A stretch of 43,940 nt of DNA from Comamonadaceae bacterium. Its GTDB lineage: Bacteria > Pseudomonadota > Gammaproteobacteria > Burkholderiales > Burkholderiaceae_C. Position numbers and translations under genes: made by a program. Under the pieces are notes generated by a model. That model did no database searches. It was not told the origin of the DNA and saw only the letters and a list, made by a program, of their open reading frames with translations. The DNA lies in assembly GCA_947372865.1 (NCBI GenBank), contig CANBVJ010000024.1, positions 1 through 43,940 on the forward strand, written 5' to 3'. Of the stretch, positions 1 to 9,562 are shown one piece after another; position 1 is the stretch's first letter; each line of letters begins with the position of its first letter.

Positions 1-2846
1 AATACCACCGACCCCGCGGCCTGGTGACCTCAGGCATCGAAGAGCCGTCAGCGCTGGTGCAGCTCGAATCGGGCAGCCAGACCATTCCCAACGCCAAGAT
101 GCCCGAGGTGGAGTTGTATGACCGCCTGCAGGCTGAGAGCGTCAACGGCTGGCCCAATGTGCTGAGCCGCCTGCTGAGTCCCAACCGCTGGGGCACGCCG
201 CTGTTTCCGGCTGGTTTTTATTACAAGACCTTTATGTGGCCAGCCAAGGCCTGGATGTTTTACGAGCGTTTTATCCGCAAGGCCGGTGGCCTGGGTTCGG
301 CGCCTGAATTAGAAGACGAGGCCAGCTATGTGCACCAAAACGTGCATTGCGACGTGCTGGTGGCCGGTGGCGGCGTGGCCGGACTGGCGGCTGCACTGGC
401 GGCAGCACGCAGCGGCGCGCGGGTGATTTTGGCCGAGCTTGGCCCCACCCTGGGCGGCTCGGCCCACCGCCTCACAGGCCGCATTGACGGCATGTCGGCG
501 TCGGCCTGGGTGCAAGCGGCTGAGGCCGAACTGGCTGCTTGCGCTGAAGTGCGCATCATCAAGCGCGGCGTGGTGTTTGGTTACCACGACCACAACTTTG
601 TCACCATCCGCGAGTCCTTGAATGATCACCTGCCCCTGGCGCAGCGCAGCGGTTTTCGCGAACGCCTGTGGCGCGTGCGCGCGGGCCAGGTGGTGCTGGC
701 CACCGGTGCGCATGAGCGCCCCATGGTGTTTGGTAACAACGACCTGCCGGGCGTGATGCTGTCCTCGGCCATGGCCGACTACCTGCAGCTCTACGGCGTG
801 CTGGTGGGAAAAAACCTGGTGCTGCTGACCAACAACGACACAGCCTATGCCGACGCGCTGGCCCTCAAGGCCGCAGGTGCTGCGGTCACGGTCGTTGACA
901 CGCGGCCTGACGGCAAGAATGTGGGCGAACTGGTGCAACAGGCCAAAGCCGCAGGCGTTACCGTCTTGCGCGGCCATGTGCCCCTGCACGCCACCGGCAG
1001 CGTGGCCGTGACGTCCATCACCGTTTGCCAGATGGTGGGCGACCGTGCCAGTGGCAACCGCCACGTGCTGGCCTGCGACGCCCTGGGCATGGCTGGCGGC
1101 TGGAACCCGGCCATTCATTTGTATTCGCACTCGGGCGGCAAAGCGGTGTGGAACGACGTTGCGTGCTCGTTCCAACCCGGCGCGCCTATGGCCAACCAGG
1201 CCAGCGTCGGTGCGTGCACCGCCACCACCGGTTTGGCGCAGTCTTTGTCAGAAGCCAGCCAAGCGGGCGCACGTGCTGCGAGCGCCGCAGGTTTCGCCGC
1301 CACTGCACAAAGCTTCGCCGTAACTGAACCCACGCAAGAGCCCATCGCCGCCTTCTGGATTGCCGAAACCGGCGAGCCCGTATCGCGCCGCGCCAAGGCC
1401 TTTATCGACTACCAAAACGACGTGGGCGCCAGCGACATTGAGCTGGCGGTGCGCGAAGGCTTTGAGTCGATCGAGCACATCAAGCGCTACACCGCCATGG
1501 GCTTTGGCACCGACCAGGGCAAGCTGGGCAATATCAACGGCATGGCGCTGGCCGCCCGCGCGCTGAACAAGCCCATCGACAAAGTGGGTACCACCACCTT
1601 CCGCCCCAACTACGTGCCCATCAGTTTTGGCGTGTTTGCCGGGCTGGAGCGTGGCGACCTGTTTGACCCCGCGCGCCACACCAGCCCGCACCGCCAGCAC
1701 GTGGCCGCAGGCGCCCCGTTCGAGGACGTGGGCCAGTGGAAGCGCCCCTGGTTCTTCCCCAAGGGGGGCGAAGACATGCACCAAGCGGTGAACCGTGAAG
1801 TGATGGCCGTGCGCAATGGCGTGGGCATCATGGACGCGTCCACCCTGGGCAAGATCGACATCCAGGGCCCGGACGCGGCCAAGCTGCTCAACTGGATGTA
1901 CACCAACCCCTGGCTCAAGCTGGAGATTGGCAAAGCCCGCTACGGCCTGATGCTCGATGAAAACGGCATGGTGTTTGACGACGGCGTGACCGTGCGCCTG
2001 GGCGAAGAACGCTTTTTGATGACGACCACCACCGGCGGCGCAGCGCGCGTGCTGGGCTGGATGGAACGTTGGGTGCAAACCGAGTGGCCTGACATGAAGG
2101 TGTTTATGACCACGGTCACCGAGCAGTGGTCCACCTTTGCCGTGGTGGGCCCCAAGAGCCGCGCCGTGGTGCAAAAGCTGTGCAGCGACGTGGATCTGTC
2201 GCCCGAGGCCTTTCCCTTCATGAGCTACCGCGAAGGCACGGTGGCTGGAGTCAAGGCGCGCATCATGCGCATCAGCTTCTCGGGCGAGTTGTCGTTTGAG
2301 GTGAACGTGCCCTCGCACACCGGCGCCCACGTGTGGCGCGAGTTGATGGCCGCAGGCGCTGAATTTGACATCACGCCCTATGGCACCGAGTCCATGCACG
2401 TGTTGCGGGCGGAGAAGGGCTACATCATCGTCGGCCAAGAAACCGACGGTTCGATCACGCCGTACGACCTGGGCATGGGTGGCATGGTGTCCAAGACCAA
2501 GGACTTCTTGGGCCGCCGCTCGCTGAGTCGCAGTGACACCGCAGGCAGCGACCGCAAGCAGCTCGTGGGCTTGCTGACCGACGACGCCGCCACCGTGCTG
2601 CCCGAAGGTTCGCAAATCACCCGCAACGCCACCTTGCCCGCATTGCCAGTGCCCATGGTCGGGCATGTGACTTCAAGCTACTTCAGCCCCACCGTAGGCC
2701 GCCCGATTGCCATGGCGGTCGTGCGCGGCGGTTTGTCGCGCATGGGCGAGAAGGTTTACATCCCGCTGGTGGACGGGCGCATCGTCGCCGCCACCATTTG
2801 CAGCCCGGTCTTTTACGACCCCGAAGGAAAGCGTCACCATGTCTAA
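1..2846 (+). CDS. soxA: Sarcosine oxidase alpha subunit, 5'-truncated by window edge
   Basis: Large subunit of heterotetrameric sarcosine oxidase, which oxidatively demethylates sarcosine to glycine and passes the one-carbon unit to tetrahydrofolate. The frame is open from base 3 through the left edge, reading YHRPRG before the GTG at 24. That GTG is therefore internal, and about 50 N-terminal residues probably lie outside the window. A dinucleotide-binding motif (VAGGGVAGLAAALAAA) lies near codon 120. The C-terminal third, from about codon 600, is a GcvT/aminomethyltransferase-like domain that binds folate. The stop overlaps the soxG start by 8 bases, so the two are translationally coupled. 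soxB and soxD would be expected upstream, out of view. Assignment is firm from the overall protein pattern and the soxG neighbour. Confidence 0.95.
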   Translation, partial: YHRPRGLVTSGIEEPSALVQLESGSQTIPNAKMPEVELYDRLQAESVNGWPNVLSRLLSPNRWGTPLFPAGFYYKTFMWPAKAWMFYERFIRKAGGLGSAPELEDEASYVHQNVHCDVLVAGGGVAGLAAALAAARSGARVILAELGPTLGGSAHRLTGRIDGMSASAWVQAAEAELAACAEVRIIKRGVVFGYHDHNFVTIRESLNDHLPLAQRSGFRERLWRVRAGQVVLATGAHERPMVFGNNDLPGVMLSSAMADYLQLYGVLVGKNLVLLTNNDTAYADALALKAAGAAVTVVDTRPDGKNVGELVQQAKAAGVTVLRGHVPLHATGSVAVTSITVCQMVGDRASGNRHVLACDALGMAGGWNPAIHLYSHSGGKAVWNDVACSFQPGAPMANQASVGACTATTGLAQSLSEASQAGARAASAAGFAATAQSFAVTEPTQEPIAAFWIAETGEPVSRRAKAFIDYQNDVGASDIELAVREGFESIEHIKRYTAMGFGTDQGKLGNINGMALAARALNKPIDKVGTTTFRPNYVPISFGVFAGLERGDLFDPARHTSPHRQHVAAGAPFEDVGQWKRPWFFPKGGEDMHQAVNREVMAVRNGVGIMDASTLGKIDIQGPDAAKLLNWMYTNPWLKLEIGKARYGLMLDENGMVFDDGVTVRLGEERFLMTTTTGGAARVLGWMERWVQTEWPDMKVFMTTVTEQWSTFAVVGPKSRAVVQKLCSDVDLSPEAFPFMSYREGTVAGVKARIMRISFSGELSFEVNVPSHTGAHVWRELMAAGAEFDITPYGTESMHVLRAEKGYIIVGQETDGSITPYDLGMGGMVSKTKDFLGRRSLSRSDTAGSDRKQLVGLLTDDAATVLPEGSQITRNATLPALPVPMVGHVTSSYFSPTVGRPIAMAVVRGGLSRMGEKVYIPLVDGRIVAATICSPVFYDPEGKRHHV

Positions 2847-3447
2847 TGTTGTTTTGGAAAGCCCCTTGGCCGCGCTTACCGGCCTGGGCCAGCGCGTGCT
2901 GTCGGTCGATGGCGCCAGCGTCACCCTGGGTGAACAGGCGTTTACCGACATGCTCAATATCCGTGGCAACGCGGCGGACGCCGGTTTTGTAGCGGCCGTG
3001 CAAAGTGCCACTGGTTTGTCGCTGCCGCTCACAGCCAACACCGCCAGCGTGGGCGCGAGCGGGCAACTGCTGTGGTTGGGTCCCGATGAGTGGGTATTCA
3101 AGTTCCCACCCAGCAGCGCGCAATACCAGCACCCCAGCGCGGCTGAGGCCATGGAGTCCAGTTTGCGCGCCGCGCTGGCAGGCCAGCATGTGTCTTTGGT
3201 ACCTGTGGGCCACGGCTTTACGACGCTGGTGGTGCAGGGCGCGGGCGCGGCTGATCTGCTGGCACGCGGCTGCCCGCTGGACTTTCATCCGCGCGCTTTT
3301 GGCGCGGGTGCCGTGGCGCAAAGCCATGTGGCCAAGGCGGGAGCCACGCTCTTGTGCCTGTCCGCTGGCACGCACTATGAGCTGACGGTGCGTCGCAGCT
3401 TTGCCGACTACCTGTACCGCTGGCTCTGCGAAGCCGGCGCGGCCTAA
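2839..3447 (+). CDS. soxG: Sarcosine oxidase gamma subunit
   Basis: Small subunit of heterotetrameric sarcosine oxidase, 202 residues, a normal length for SoxG. The frame is open further upstream, but the ATG at 2839 fits: it follows a GGAAAG Shine-Dalgarno-like stretch and overlaps the end of soxA by 8 bases. The protein shows the gamma-subunit pattern: an RGNAADAGF segment, then GQLLWLGPDEWVF in the middle, then a hydrophobic C-terminal domain ending in FADYLYRWL. It has no cofactor motif of its own. In the complex it supports the alpha subunit near the folate-binding domain. Context alone (directly after soxA) would make this call likely. Confidence 0.93.
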   Translation: MSNVVLESPLAALTGLGQRVLSVDGASVTLGEQAFTDMLNIRGNAADAGFVAAVQSATGLSLPLTANTASVGASGQLLWLGPDEWVFKFPPSSAQYQHPSAAEAMESSLRAALAGQHVSLVPVGHGFTTLVVQGAGAADLLARGCPLDFHPRAFGAGAVAQSHVAKAGATLLCLSAGTHYELTVRRSFADYLYRWLCEAGAA

Positions 3448-3470
3448 GCGGGGCGCGGGCCTCGCCCCGC
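3448..3470 (+). terminator. GC hairpin between soxG and the hyuA-like gene
   Basis: A perfect 8-bp stem (GCGGGGCG 3448-3455, CGCCCCGC 3463-3470) with a 7-base loop begins right after the soxG stop. It is followed by CTTGCTCCCG rather than a clean T run. It could be a weak terminator or an mRNA-stabilising hairpin that lowers expression of the next gene. Structure is certain from sequence; function is inferred. Confidence 0.4.
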
Positions 3471-3516
3471 CTTGCTCCCGCCCGCAATCTTCGTTCCCCT
3501 CTAATTAAGGCAGCCC

Positions 3517-5556
3517 ATGGCCTATTCCCTCGGTATCGACACCGGCGGCACGTTCACGGACGTGGTGCTGCTCAACGCGCAGCGCCAGGTGCTGGCCTCG
3601 GCCAAAAGCCTGACCACGCGCTTTGACCTGGCGCAGGGCATTGCCGGGGCGCTGGATCAGCTGCCCCAAGCCTGGTTGGGCCAGGTTTCTCTGGTTTCAC
3701 TGTCCACCACGCTGACCACCAACTCGGTGGTTGAGGGCAAGGGCTCGCCGGTGTGTGTGCTGCTGGCGGGTTACGACGCGCTGCAGGTCAAAAGCAGCGG
3801 CCTGGTCGATTTGCTGGGCAGCGAGGGCATTGTCTGCCTGCCTGGCGGCCACGACGCCGGGGGCATTGCCACCCAGGCGCTGGACGAGGCGGCCTCACGC
3901 GCCGCCATCACCCAGCACATGGGCCGGGTGTCCGCGTTTGCCATTTCCGCCACCTTTGGCGTGCGCAACCCGGCGCACGAAGTGCAACTGCGCCAGTGGG
4001 TGCAAGAGATGTGCGATGTGCCGGTGACCTGCGGCCACGAGCTGGCGTCCAGCCTGGGCGCGCCCCGGCGTGCGCTCACTGCGGCGCTGAACGCCCGCAT
4101 GATTTTTCACGTCAAGGCGCTCATTGAATCAGTGCAACGGACCCTGGCCGCACGCGCTATTGACGCGCCGCTGATGGTGGTGCAGGGCGACGGCTCGCTC
4201 ATCAACGTGGCCAGCGCCTTGCGCCGCCCTGTCAACACCGTGCTCTCGGGCCCGGCGGCCAGTGTGCTGGGCGCTTGCGCCCTGAGCGGCCTGCAAAACG
4301 CGGTGGTGGCCGACATGGGCGGCACCACCACCGACATTGCCGTGGTGCGCAACGGCCTGCCCGAACTCAGCTTTGACGGCGCCATGGTCGGCAACTGGCG
4401 CCCCATGGTCGAGGCGGTGAAGGTCTATGCCGTGGGCCTGGGCGGCGACAGCGAAGTGCGCCTGCACGGCGGCGAAGGCCTGACCATTGGCCCGCGCCGC
4501 GTGGTGCCCTTGAGCCTGCTGGCCCACCAGCACCCGCAAATATTGGCCGCGCTGGAGCGCCAGCAAAACGAGACGCCCCACGCCAGCCAGATGCGTTTTG
4601 CCCAGCGCCTGCACGCGGACGCCGCGCTGCTATCGCGCCTGAACGACGACGAGCTCTTCGCCTGGGAAACCCTGGCCCAAGGCCCGGTGGACCTGGAGCG
4701 CGCCAACATGGAAAACCGCGCCCTGGCCCGCGCCATTGCCCGCCTGGAGCGCAAGGGACTGGCGATTTACAGCGGTTTTACGCCCAGCGACGCCGCCCAT
4801 GTGCTGGGCTTGTCCAGCCACTGGAGCGCCGCTGGTGCCACGTTTGCCGCCCGCATCTGGGCACGCCAGATGCGCCATATGTACGGCCTGGGCACCTGGA
4901 AGCAGGGCGACGCCCTGGGCCCGGCCCAAGACGTGGTGGCCAAGGTGGTGGACACGATTTGCCAAAAACTGATCGAAGCCGGCCTGAACGACGCCGGGCA
5001 GATGAACGAGTCTTCGGCCGGCAAGGTGGCCGCCTTGCTCACAGCCATGGCGCTGGGCGGCGGCAAGGCGGCTGCAGAGACGCCAGATGCGCCACATGTG
5101 GGCGGTAGTGCAGTGTTCCAGTTGCAGTTTTCGCCGTCCATGCCGCTGGTGGGCGTGGGCGCACCCGCGGCAAGCTATTACCCGGCAGTGGCGTGCGCCT
5201 TAGGGGTGGAGTTGCAGTTGCCGCCGTTTGCCGAAGTGGCCAATGCCGTAGGTGCGGTGCTCGGGCAGGTGTCGCAGCGCGTGCACCTGACGCTCACCCA
5301 GCCCGCGCGCGGCGTGTTCAAGGTGTTTACCGCGCAGGGACCCGTGGATTTTGGGGATTTGGCGTCTGCTGTTGCGCATGCGCAAGCTTTGGCAGGTGCA
5401 GAGGCCCACGCGCGCGCCATGGCCGCAGGGGCCGCGCAGGCCGAAGTGGTCTACAGCCAGCGCAACAACAGCGTCAACAACGATATTGACGGCAATGTCT
5501 TCTTTGAGGCGGTGGTCACCGCCACCGCCAGCGGGGCCCCGCTGCGCAAGGCCTGA
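3517..5556 (+). CDS. Hydantoinase/oxoprolinase family protein (HyuA-like)
   Basis: A 679-residue member of the hydantoinase A/oxoprolinase family, whose ASKHA-type ATPase fold powers ATP-dependent opening of hydantoin or 5-oxoproline rings. The N-terminus has the phosphate motif GIDTGGTFTDVVLL (residue 6 onward). A second, ADMGGTTTDIAVV, lies near residue 265, followed by GLGGDSEVRLHGGEG. The start ATG at 3517 has TAAGG seven bases upstream. It follows soxG by 69 bases in the same direction. Known creatinine degradation passes through N-methylhydantoin to sarcosine, so a role feeding sarcosine oxidase is plausible but inferred. A HyuB partner normally sits next door and is absent here, so the true substrate is open. 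Confidence 0.85.
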   Translation: MAYSLGIDTGGTFTDVVLLNAQRQVLASAKSLTTRFDLAQGIAGALDQLPQAWLGQVSLVSLSTTLTTNSVVEGKGSPVCVLLAGYDALQVKSSGLVDLLGSEGIVCLPGGHDAGGIATQALDEAASRAAITQHMGRVSAFAISATFGVRNPAHEVQLRQWVQEMCDVPVTCGHELASSLGAPRRALTAALNARMIFHVKALIESVQRTLAARAIDAPLMVVQGDGSLINVASALRRPVNTVLSGPAASVLGACALSGLQNAVVADMGGTTTDIAVVRNGLPELSFDGAMVGNWRPMVEAVKVYAVGLGGDSEVRLHGGEGLTIGPRRVVPLSLLAHQHPQILAALERQQNETPHASQMRFAQRLHADAALLSRLNDDELFAWETLAQGPVDLERANMENRALARAIARLERKGLAIYSGFTPSDAAHVLGLSSHWSAAGATFAARIWARQMRHMYGLGTWKQGDALGPAQDVVAKVVDTICQKLIEAGLNDAGQMNESSAGKVAALLTAMALGGGKAAAETPDAPHVGGSAVFQLQFSPSMPLVGVGAPAASYYPAVACALGVELQLPPFAEVANAVGAVLGQVSQRVHLTLTQPARGVFKVFTAQGPVDFGDLASAVAHAQALAGAEAHARAMAAGAAQAEVVYSQRNNSVNNDIDGNVFFEAVVTATASGAPLRKA

Positions 5557-5568
5557 GGTCCAATAAGC

Positions 5569-6147
5569 CTAATAAAACAGGAAAAATCCGTTCAGGGCCG
5601 ACAGTGCACCCAGGGCGCCGAGGGCCGTGCCGCCCCAAAACAGCAGCGGCAGGCCCGCCACGATGGACACCGACAGCAGCACGATGGCGATTTGCAACGC
5701 GCCTTCGGCATAGTCAAACCAGGGGTCTTGGCGCATGGCGTGGTCACGCACCGCTTCATGCTCCTTGGCCGTCATCAGCAGCTCTTTTTTGCCCTCTTTG
5801 GTCTCGGGCTCGGACTCGTAGCGCTCGATAGTCTTTTTGTACTCATCCACCTTCTTTTGCACCGCCTCTTTGGCGGCTGCGGGCATGGCGGGCTCGCGCA
5901 AGAGCTGCAGTTCGAGGTCGGTGGCGGCGACTTTCAGCAGGGTTTGGCGGACGGACTTGGCCTGGTAGAAGCTGTAGCTATTGGCCGCCAGGATGTTTTC
6001 CTGCGTGATGTCCTTGCCCGCGTTCGATCCGCCCAGGCTGGCGATAGCCAACACCATGGCCAGAATGGAAATGGTCAGCGCCGTGCGGTTTTTGCCGTCG
6101 CTGCCTTCTGTTTCTTCGATCAGTTCTGATGCTTCGTGGGCTTCCAT
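5569..6147 (-). CDS. DUF4337 family membrane protein
   Basis: A 192-residue protein matching the DUF4337 pattern. It has a short acidic cytoplasmic N-terminus, a membrane helix at about residues 22-42, and a long charged middle (about 60-145) rich in K, E and Q that is probably helical or coiled. That middle carries the typical KDITQENILAANSYSFYQAKS segment region. Two further hydrophobic helices lie at about 150-190. The function of the family is not known. The gene converges on the hyuA-like gene with only 12 bases between stops and has no operon partner. The start ATG gives the normal family length. Confidence 0.8.
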   Translation of the reverse strand: MEAHEASELIEETEGSDGKNRTALTISILAMVLAIASLGGSNAGKDITQENILAANSYSFYQAKSVRQTLLKVAATDLELQLLREPAMPAAAKEAVQKKVDEYKKTIERYESEPETKEGKKELLMTAKEHEAVRDHAMRQDPWFDYAEGALQIAIVLLSVSIVAGLPLLFWGGTALGALGALSALNGFFLFY

Positions 6148-6279
6148 GGGGATTTTCCGGGGTGAGGGGGTGGCAGTGTAGCGGCTGGTTTTGGGTGGCT
6201 AGCGGCAGAGGGTCGGTACGGCGTTCGGGTTGGTGGCGCCCTTTGGGCCAGGGCCGTCGCGCACTATCGTACCCGCGCT

Positions 6280-7062
6280 TTATGACGCTTTGGACTGAAT
6301 CGGCGCCGTGGCAATCGTGCTTTCGCCGCCAAAGCGCCGGTCGCGCTTGGCAAACCAGGCAATCGCCTGGTCTAGCGCCTCGGGCGTGAATTCGGGCCAG
6401 AGGAGATCGGTGAAATACAGCTCGGTGTATGCCATTTGCCAGAGCATGAAGTTGCTCATGCGCGACTCGCCGCCGGTGCGGATCATCAGGTCGGGCGCGG
6501 GCGCGTCGGCCATTTGCAGATAGGGCTCCAGCGCGGCTTCGCTGATGGTTTCGGCAGATTGGCCTGGATGCGCGAGTTGCCAGGCCTTGACGGCTTGGAG
6601 CATGTCCCAGCGCCCACCGTAGTTCAGCGCCAGCGTCAGGGTGATGCTGCGGTTGTGGTCGGTGCTGGCCTGGGCGTCGCGGATCAGTGCCTGCACGCGC
6701 TGGTCAAACCCCGAGGTGTCGCCAATCACGCGCAGGCGTACGCCTTGGGCGTTGAGGTTGCCGATTTCTTTTTGCAAATACAAGCTCAGCAACCCCAGCA
6801 GGCTGCTGACCTCGTCCAGCGGACGGCGCCAGTTTTCGGTGCTGAAGGCAAAGAGCGTGAGGTGGGAAATACCGCGTTCGCCGCAGGCCTGCACGATGGC
6901 GCGCACCCGGCGCGAACCGGCGCCGTGGCCTACCGCCTTGGGCAGGCCGCGCGCACTGGCCCAGCGGCGGTTGCCGTCCATGATGATGGCCACATGCTGG
7001 GGGCCGGCGGCAGGCGCGGTGTGGGGCAAGGAAAGGCTTCGGTAAAAATGGACGCAGGGCAC
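6280..7062 (-). CDS. uppS: Isoprenyl transferase / undecaprenyl-diphosphate synthase (paralogue?)
   Basis: Cis-prenyltransferase that extends farnesyl diphosphate with isopentenyl diphosphate to make the polyprenyl carrier for cell-wall synthesis. Visible motifs: HVAIIMDGNRRWA with the catalytic Asp, FAFSTENWRRP, LNYGGRWD, and IRTGGESRMSNFMLWQMAYTE near the C-terminus, which binds the diphosphates. The frame is open to a TTG at 7107. No candidate start (TTG 7107, GTG 7062, TTG 7029) has a convincing ribosome site; GTG 7062 gives 260 residues, close to family size. In betaproteobacteria uppS usually sits between frr and cdsA. Here it stands alone, divergent from ruvB, so it may be a second copy. 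The exact chain length of the product cannot be read from sequence. Confidence 0.85.
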   Translation of the reverse strand: MPCVHFYRSLSLPHTAPAAGPQHVAIIMDGNRRWASARGLPKAVGHGAGSRRVRAIVQACGERGISHLTLFAFSTENWRRPLDEVSSLLGLLSLYLQKEIGNLNAQGVRLRVIGDTSGFDQRVQALIRDAQASTDHNRSITLTLALNYGGRWDMLQAVKAWQLAHPGQSAETISEAALEPYLQMADAPAPDLMIRTGGESRMSNFMLWQMAYTELYFTDLLWPEFTPEALDQAIAWFAKRDRRFGGESTIATAPIQSKAS

Positions 7063-7288
7063 GAATGCACCGGAAACTCCCTGGTGCGGGTAGCTGTCAA
7101 ATGCCAACTGATTCTAACGGTTGCATTGGTTTTGCGGCCGCAGTGGGGCGCTGGCGTACGACAATGCGCGACGTGCCGACGGCCCGCTATCGCTGCCACC
7201 GGAGCCGCGCCCGCTACCATGGCAGTCTGTTTCAATTTCTTCTGTGCGCCCCGGTGGCGACGCCAGCGACCATTTTTGGGTATTTTCA

Positions 7289-8359
<1,071 letters not shown>

Positions 8360-8375
8360 ACCGGCGGCCCTGGGC

Positions 8376-9539
8376 TTAAACGCCCAGCGGGCTGATCGCC
8401 AGCACCGCAGCGGTGGCCAGTGCTTGCAGGCCCAGCGCGGTCCACCAGGCCAGTTGCTGCTGCAAATAGCGCCCTAGCGCCCACAGGCCCAGGGTCATGG
8501 CGGCAGCGCCCAGTGCGGCCAGCGGCAGGGCTTGCGCATCCACGTTCCACAAATACCAGGCGCCTAGCGCGGTGAGCAGCAGATTTTGCGCAGCGGCGTA
8601 GACCATCTGGGCGCCTTGAAGCGGCGGCGCGTAGGTGCGCACGGCGGTCAGGTCAAAGGCTTGGGCTTCGCCTGGGCCATTGGCACTTTCAGGCAACCAG
8701 CCCGGCGGCTTGAGCCAGACGCGCAGCTTGTCGCCCCAGCGGGGTGCGGCCCCGGCACGCCGCCACAGCTCAGCATAGACCGCCAAGTTAGCCCGCACTG
8801 GGTCCCAGCTATTGAGCGGCGTGCGCGTGCCGTAGACGCAGGGCTGCACTTCGGGCTCAAACGTGCCAAACATGCGGTCCCAAATCACCCAGATGCCGCC
8901 GTAGTTGCGGTCCACATAGCCGTCGTTGATGGCGTGGTGCACCCGGTGGTTGCTGGGTGAGCAAAACACCCGGTCAAACCAGCCCAGGCGCCCGACGTGC
9001 TCGGTGTGCACCCAAAACTGGTACAGCAAATCCACCAGCGCCACGATGCCAAACAGCAGCGGCGGCACGCCCAGCACCGCCATGGGCAGGTAAAACAGCC
9101 AGCCCAGGAGCGCGCCGGTAGACGTTTGGCGCAGCGCAGTGGACAGGTTGTAGTGCTGGCTTTGGTGGTGCGCCGCGTGCGCAGCCCACAAGAGCGCCAC
9201 CTCGTGGCCGGCGCGGTGCAGCCAGTAGTAGCAAAAGTCATACAGCACCAGCGCCAGGAACCAGCCGTACCAGTGTTTCCACAGCTCGGCCTGCGGCCAC
9301 AGTGCCACGCTGCCAAACAGCGCGGCGTAGATGGCAATACCGATGAATTTGCCAAACACCCCAATCACCTGGCTGAGCATGCCCATGCTTAGGCTGGCCA
9401 GGGTGTCGCTCAGGCCGTAGCTGCTTTTGGCTGTCGCGCCACTGGCCGCTGCCAGGCGCACCTGCCGCCGGTCCCACCACAGCTCCAGCGCGATCAGCAG
9501 CAAAAAGACCGGGAAGGCGAAGACGATGATTTTGGACAT
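8376..9539 (-). CDS. Sterol desaturase / fatty acid hydroxylase family membrane protein
   Basis: Integral membrane di-iron oxygenase of the fatty acid hydroxylase superfamily. The three histidine clusters that hold the metals are present: HRAGHE, HAAHHQSQHYN and HRVHHAIN, within about residues 105-220. Hydrophobic helices lie before them and four or so more lie at the C-terminus (from about residue 310), an extension seen in some bacterial members. The ATG at 9539 gives 387 residues and a clear N-terminal membrane helix; codons before it overlap zwf. The gene follows zwf by 23 bases and probably shares its transcript. The substrate cannot be told from sequence; a lipid or hopanoid-like molecule is a guess. 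Confidence 0.85.
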   Translation of the reverse strand: MSKIIVFAFPVFLLLIALELWWDRRQVRLAAASGATAKSSYGLSDTLASLSMGMLSQVIGVFGKFIGIAIYAALFGSVALWPQAELWKHWYGWFLALVLYDFCYYWLHRAGHEVALLWAAHAAHHQSQHYNLSTALRQTSTGALLGWLFYLPMAVLGVPPLLFGIVALVDLLYQFWVHTEHVGRLGWFDRVFCSPSNHRVHHAINDGYVDRNYGGIWVIWDRMFGTFEPEVQPCVYGTRTPLNSWDPVRANLAVYAELWRRAGAAPRWGDKLRVWLKPPGWLPESANGPGEAQAFDLTAVRTYAPPLQGAQMVYAAAQNLLLTALGAWYLWNVDAQALPLAALGAAAMTLGLWALGRYLQQQLAWWTALGLQALATAAVLAISPLGV

Positions 9540-9562
9540 GGCGGCCTTGGTGTTTGGGGTTT

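Noticed and set aside
1248..2666. Minus-strand frame of about 472 codons opposite soxA
   Set aside because: Antisense shadow of soxA with His- and Gly-rich low-information sequence.
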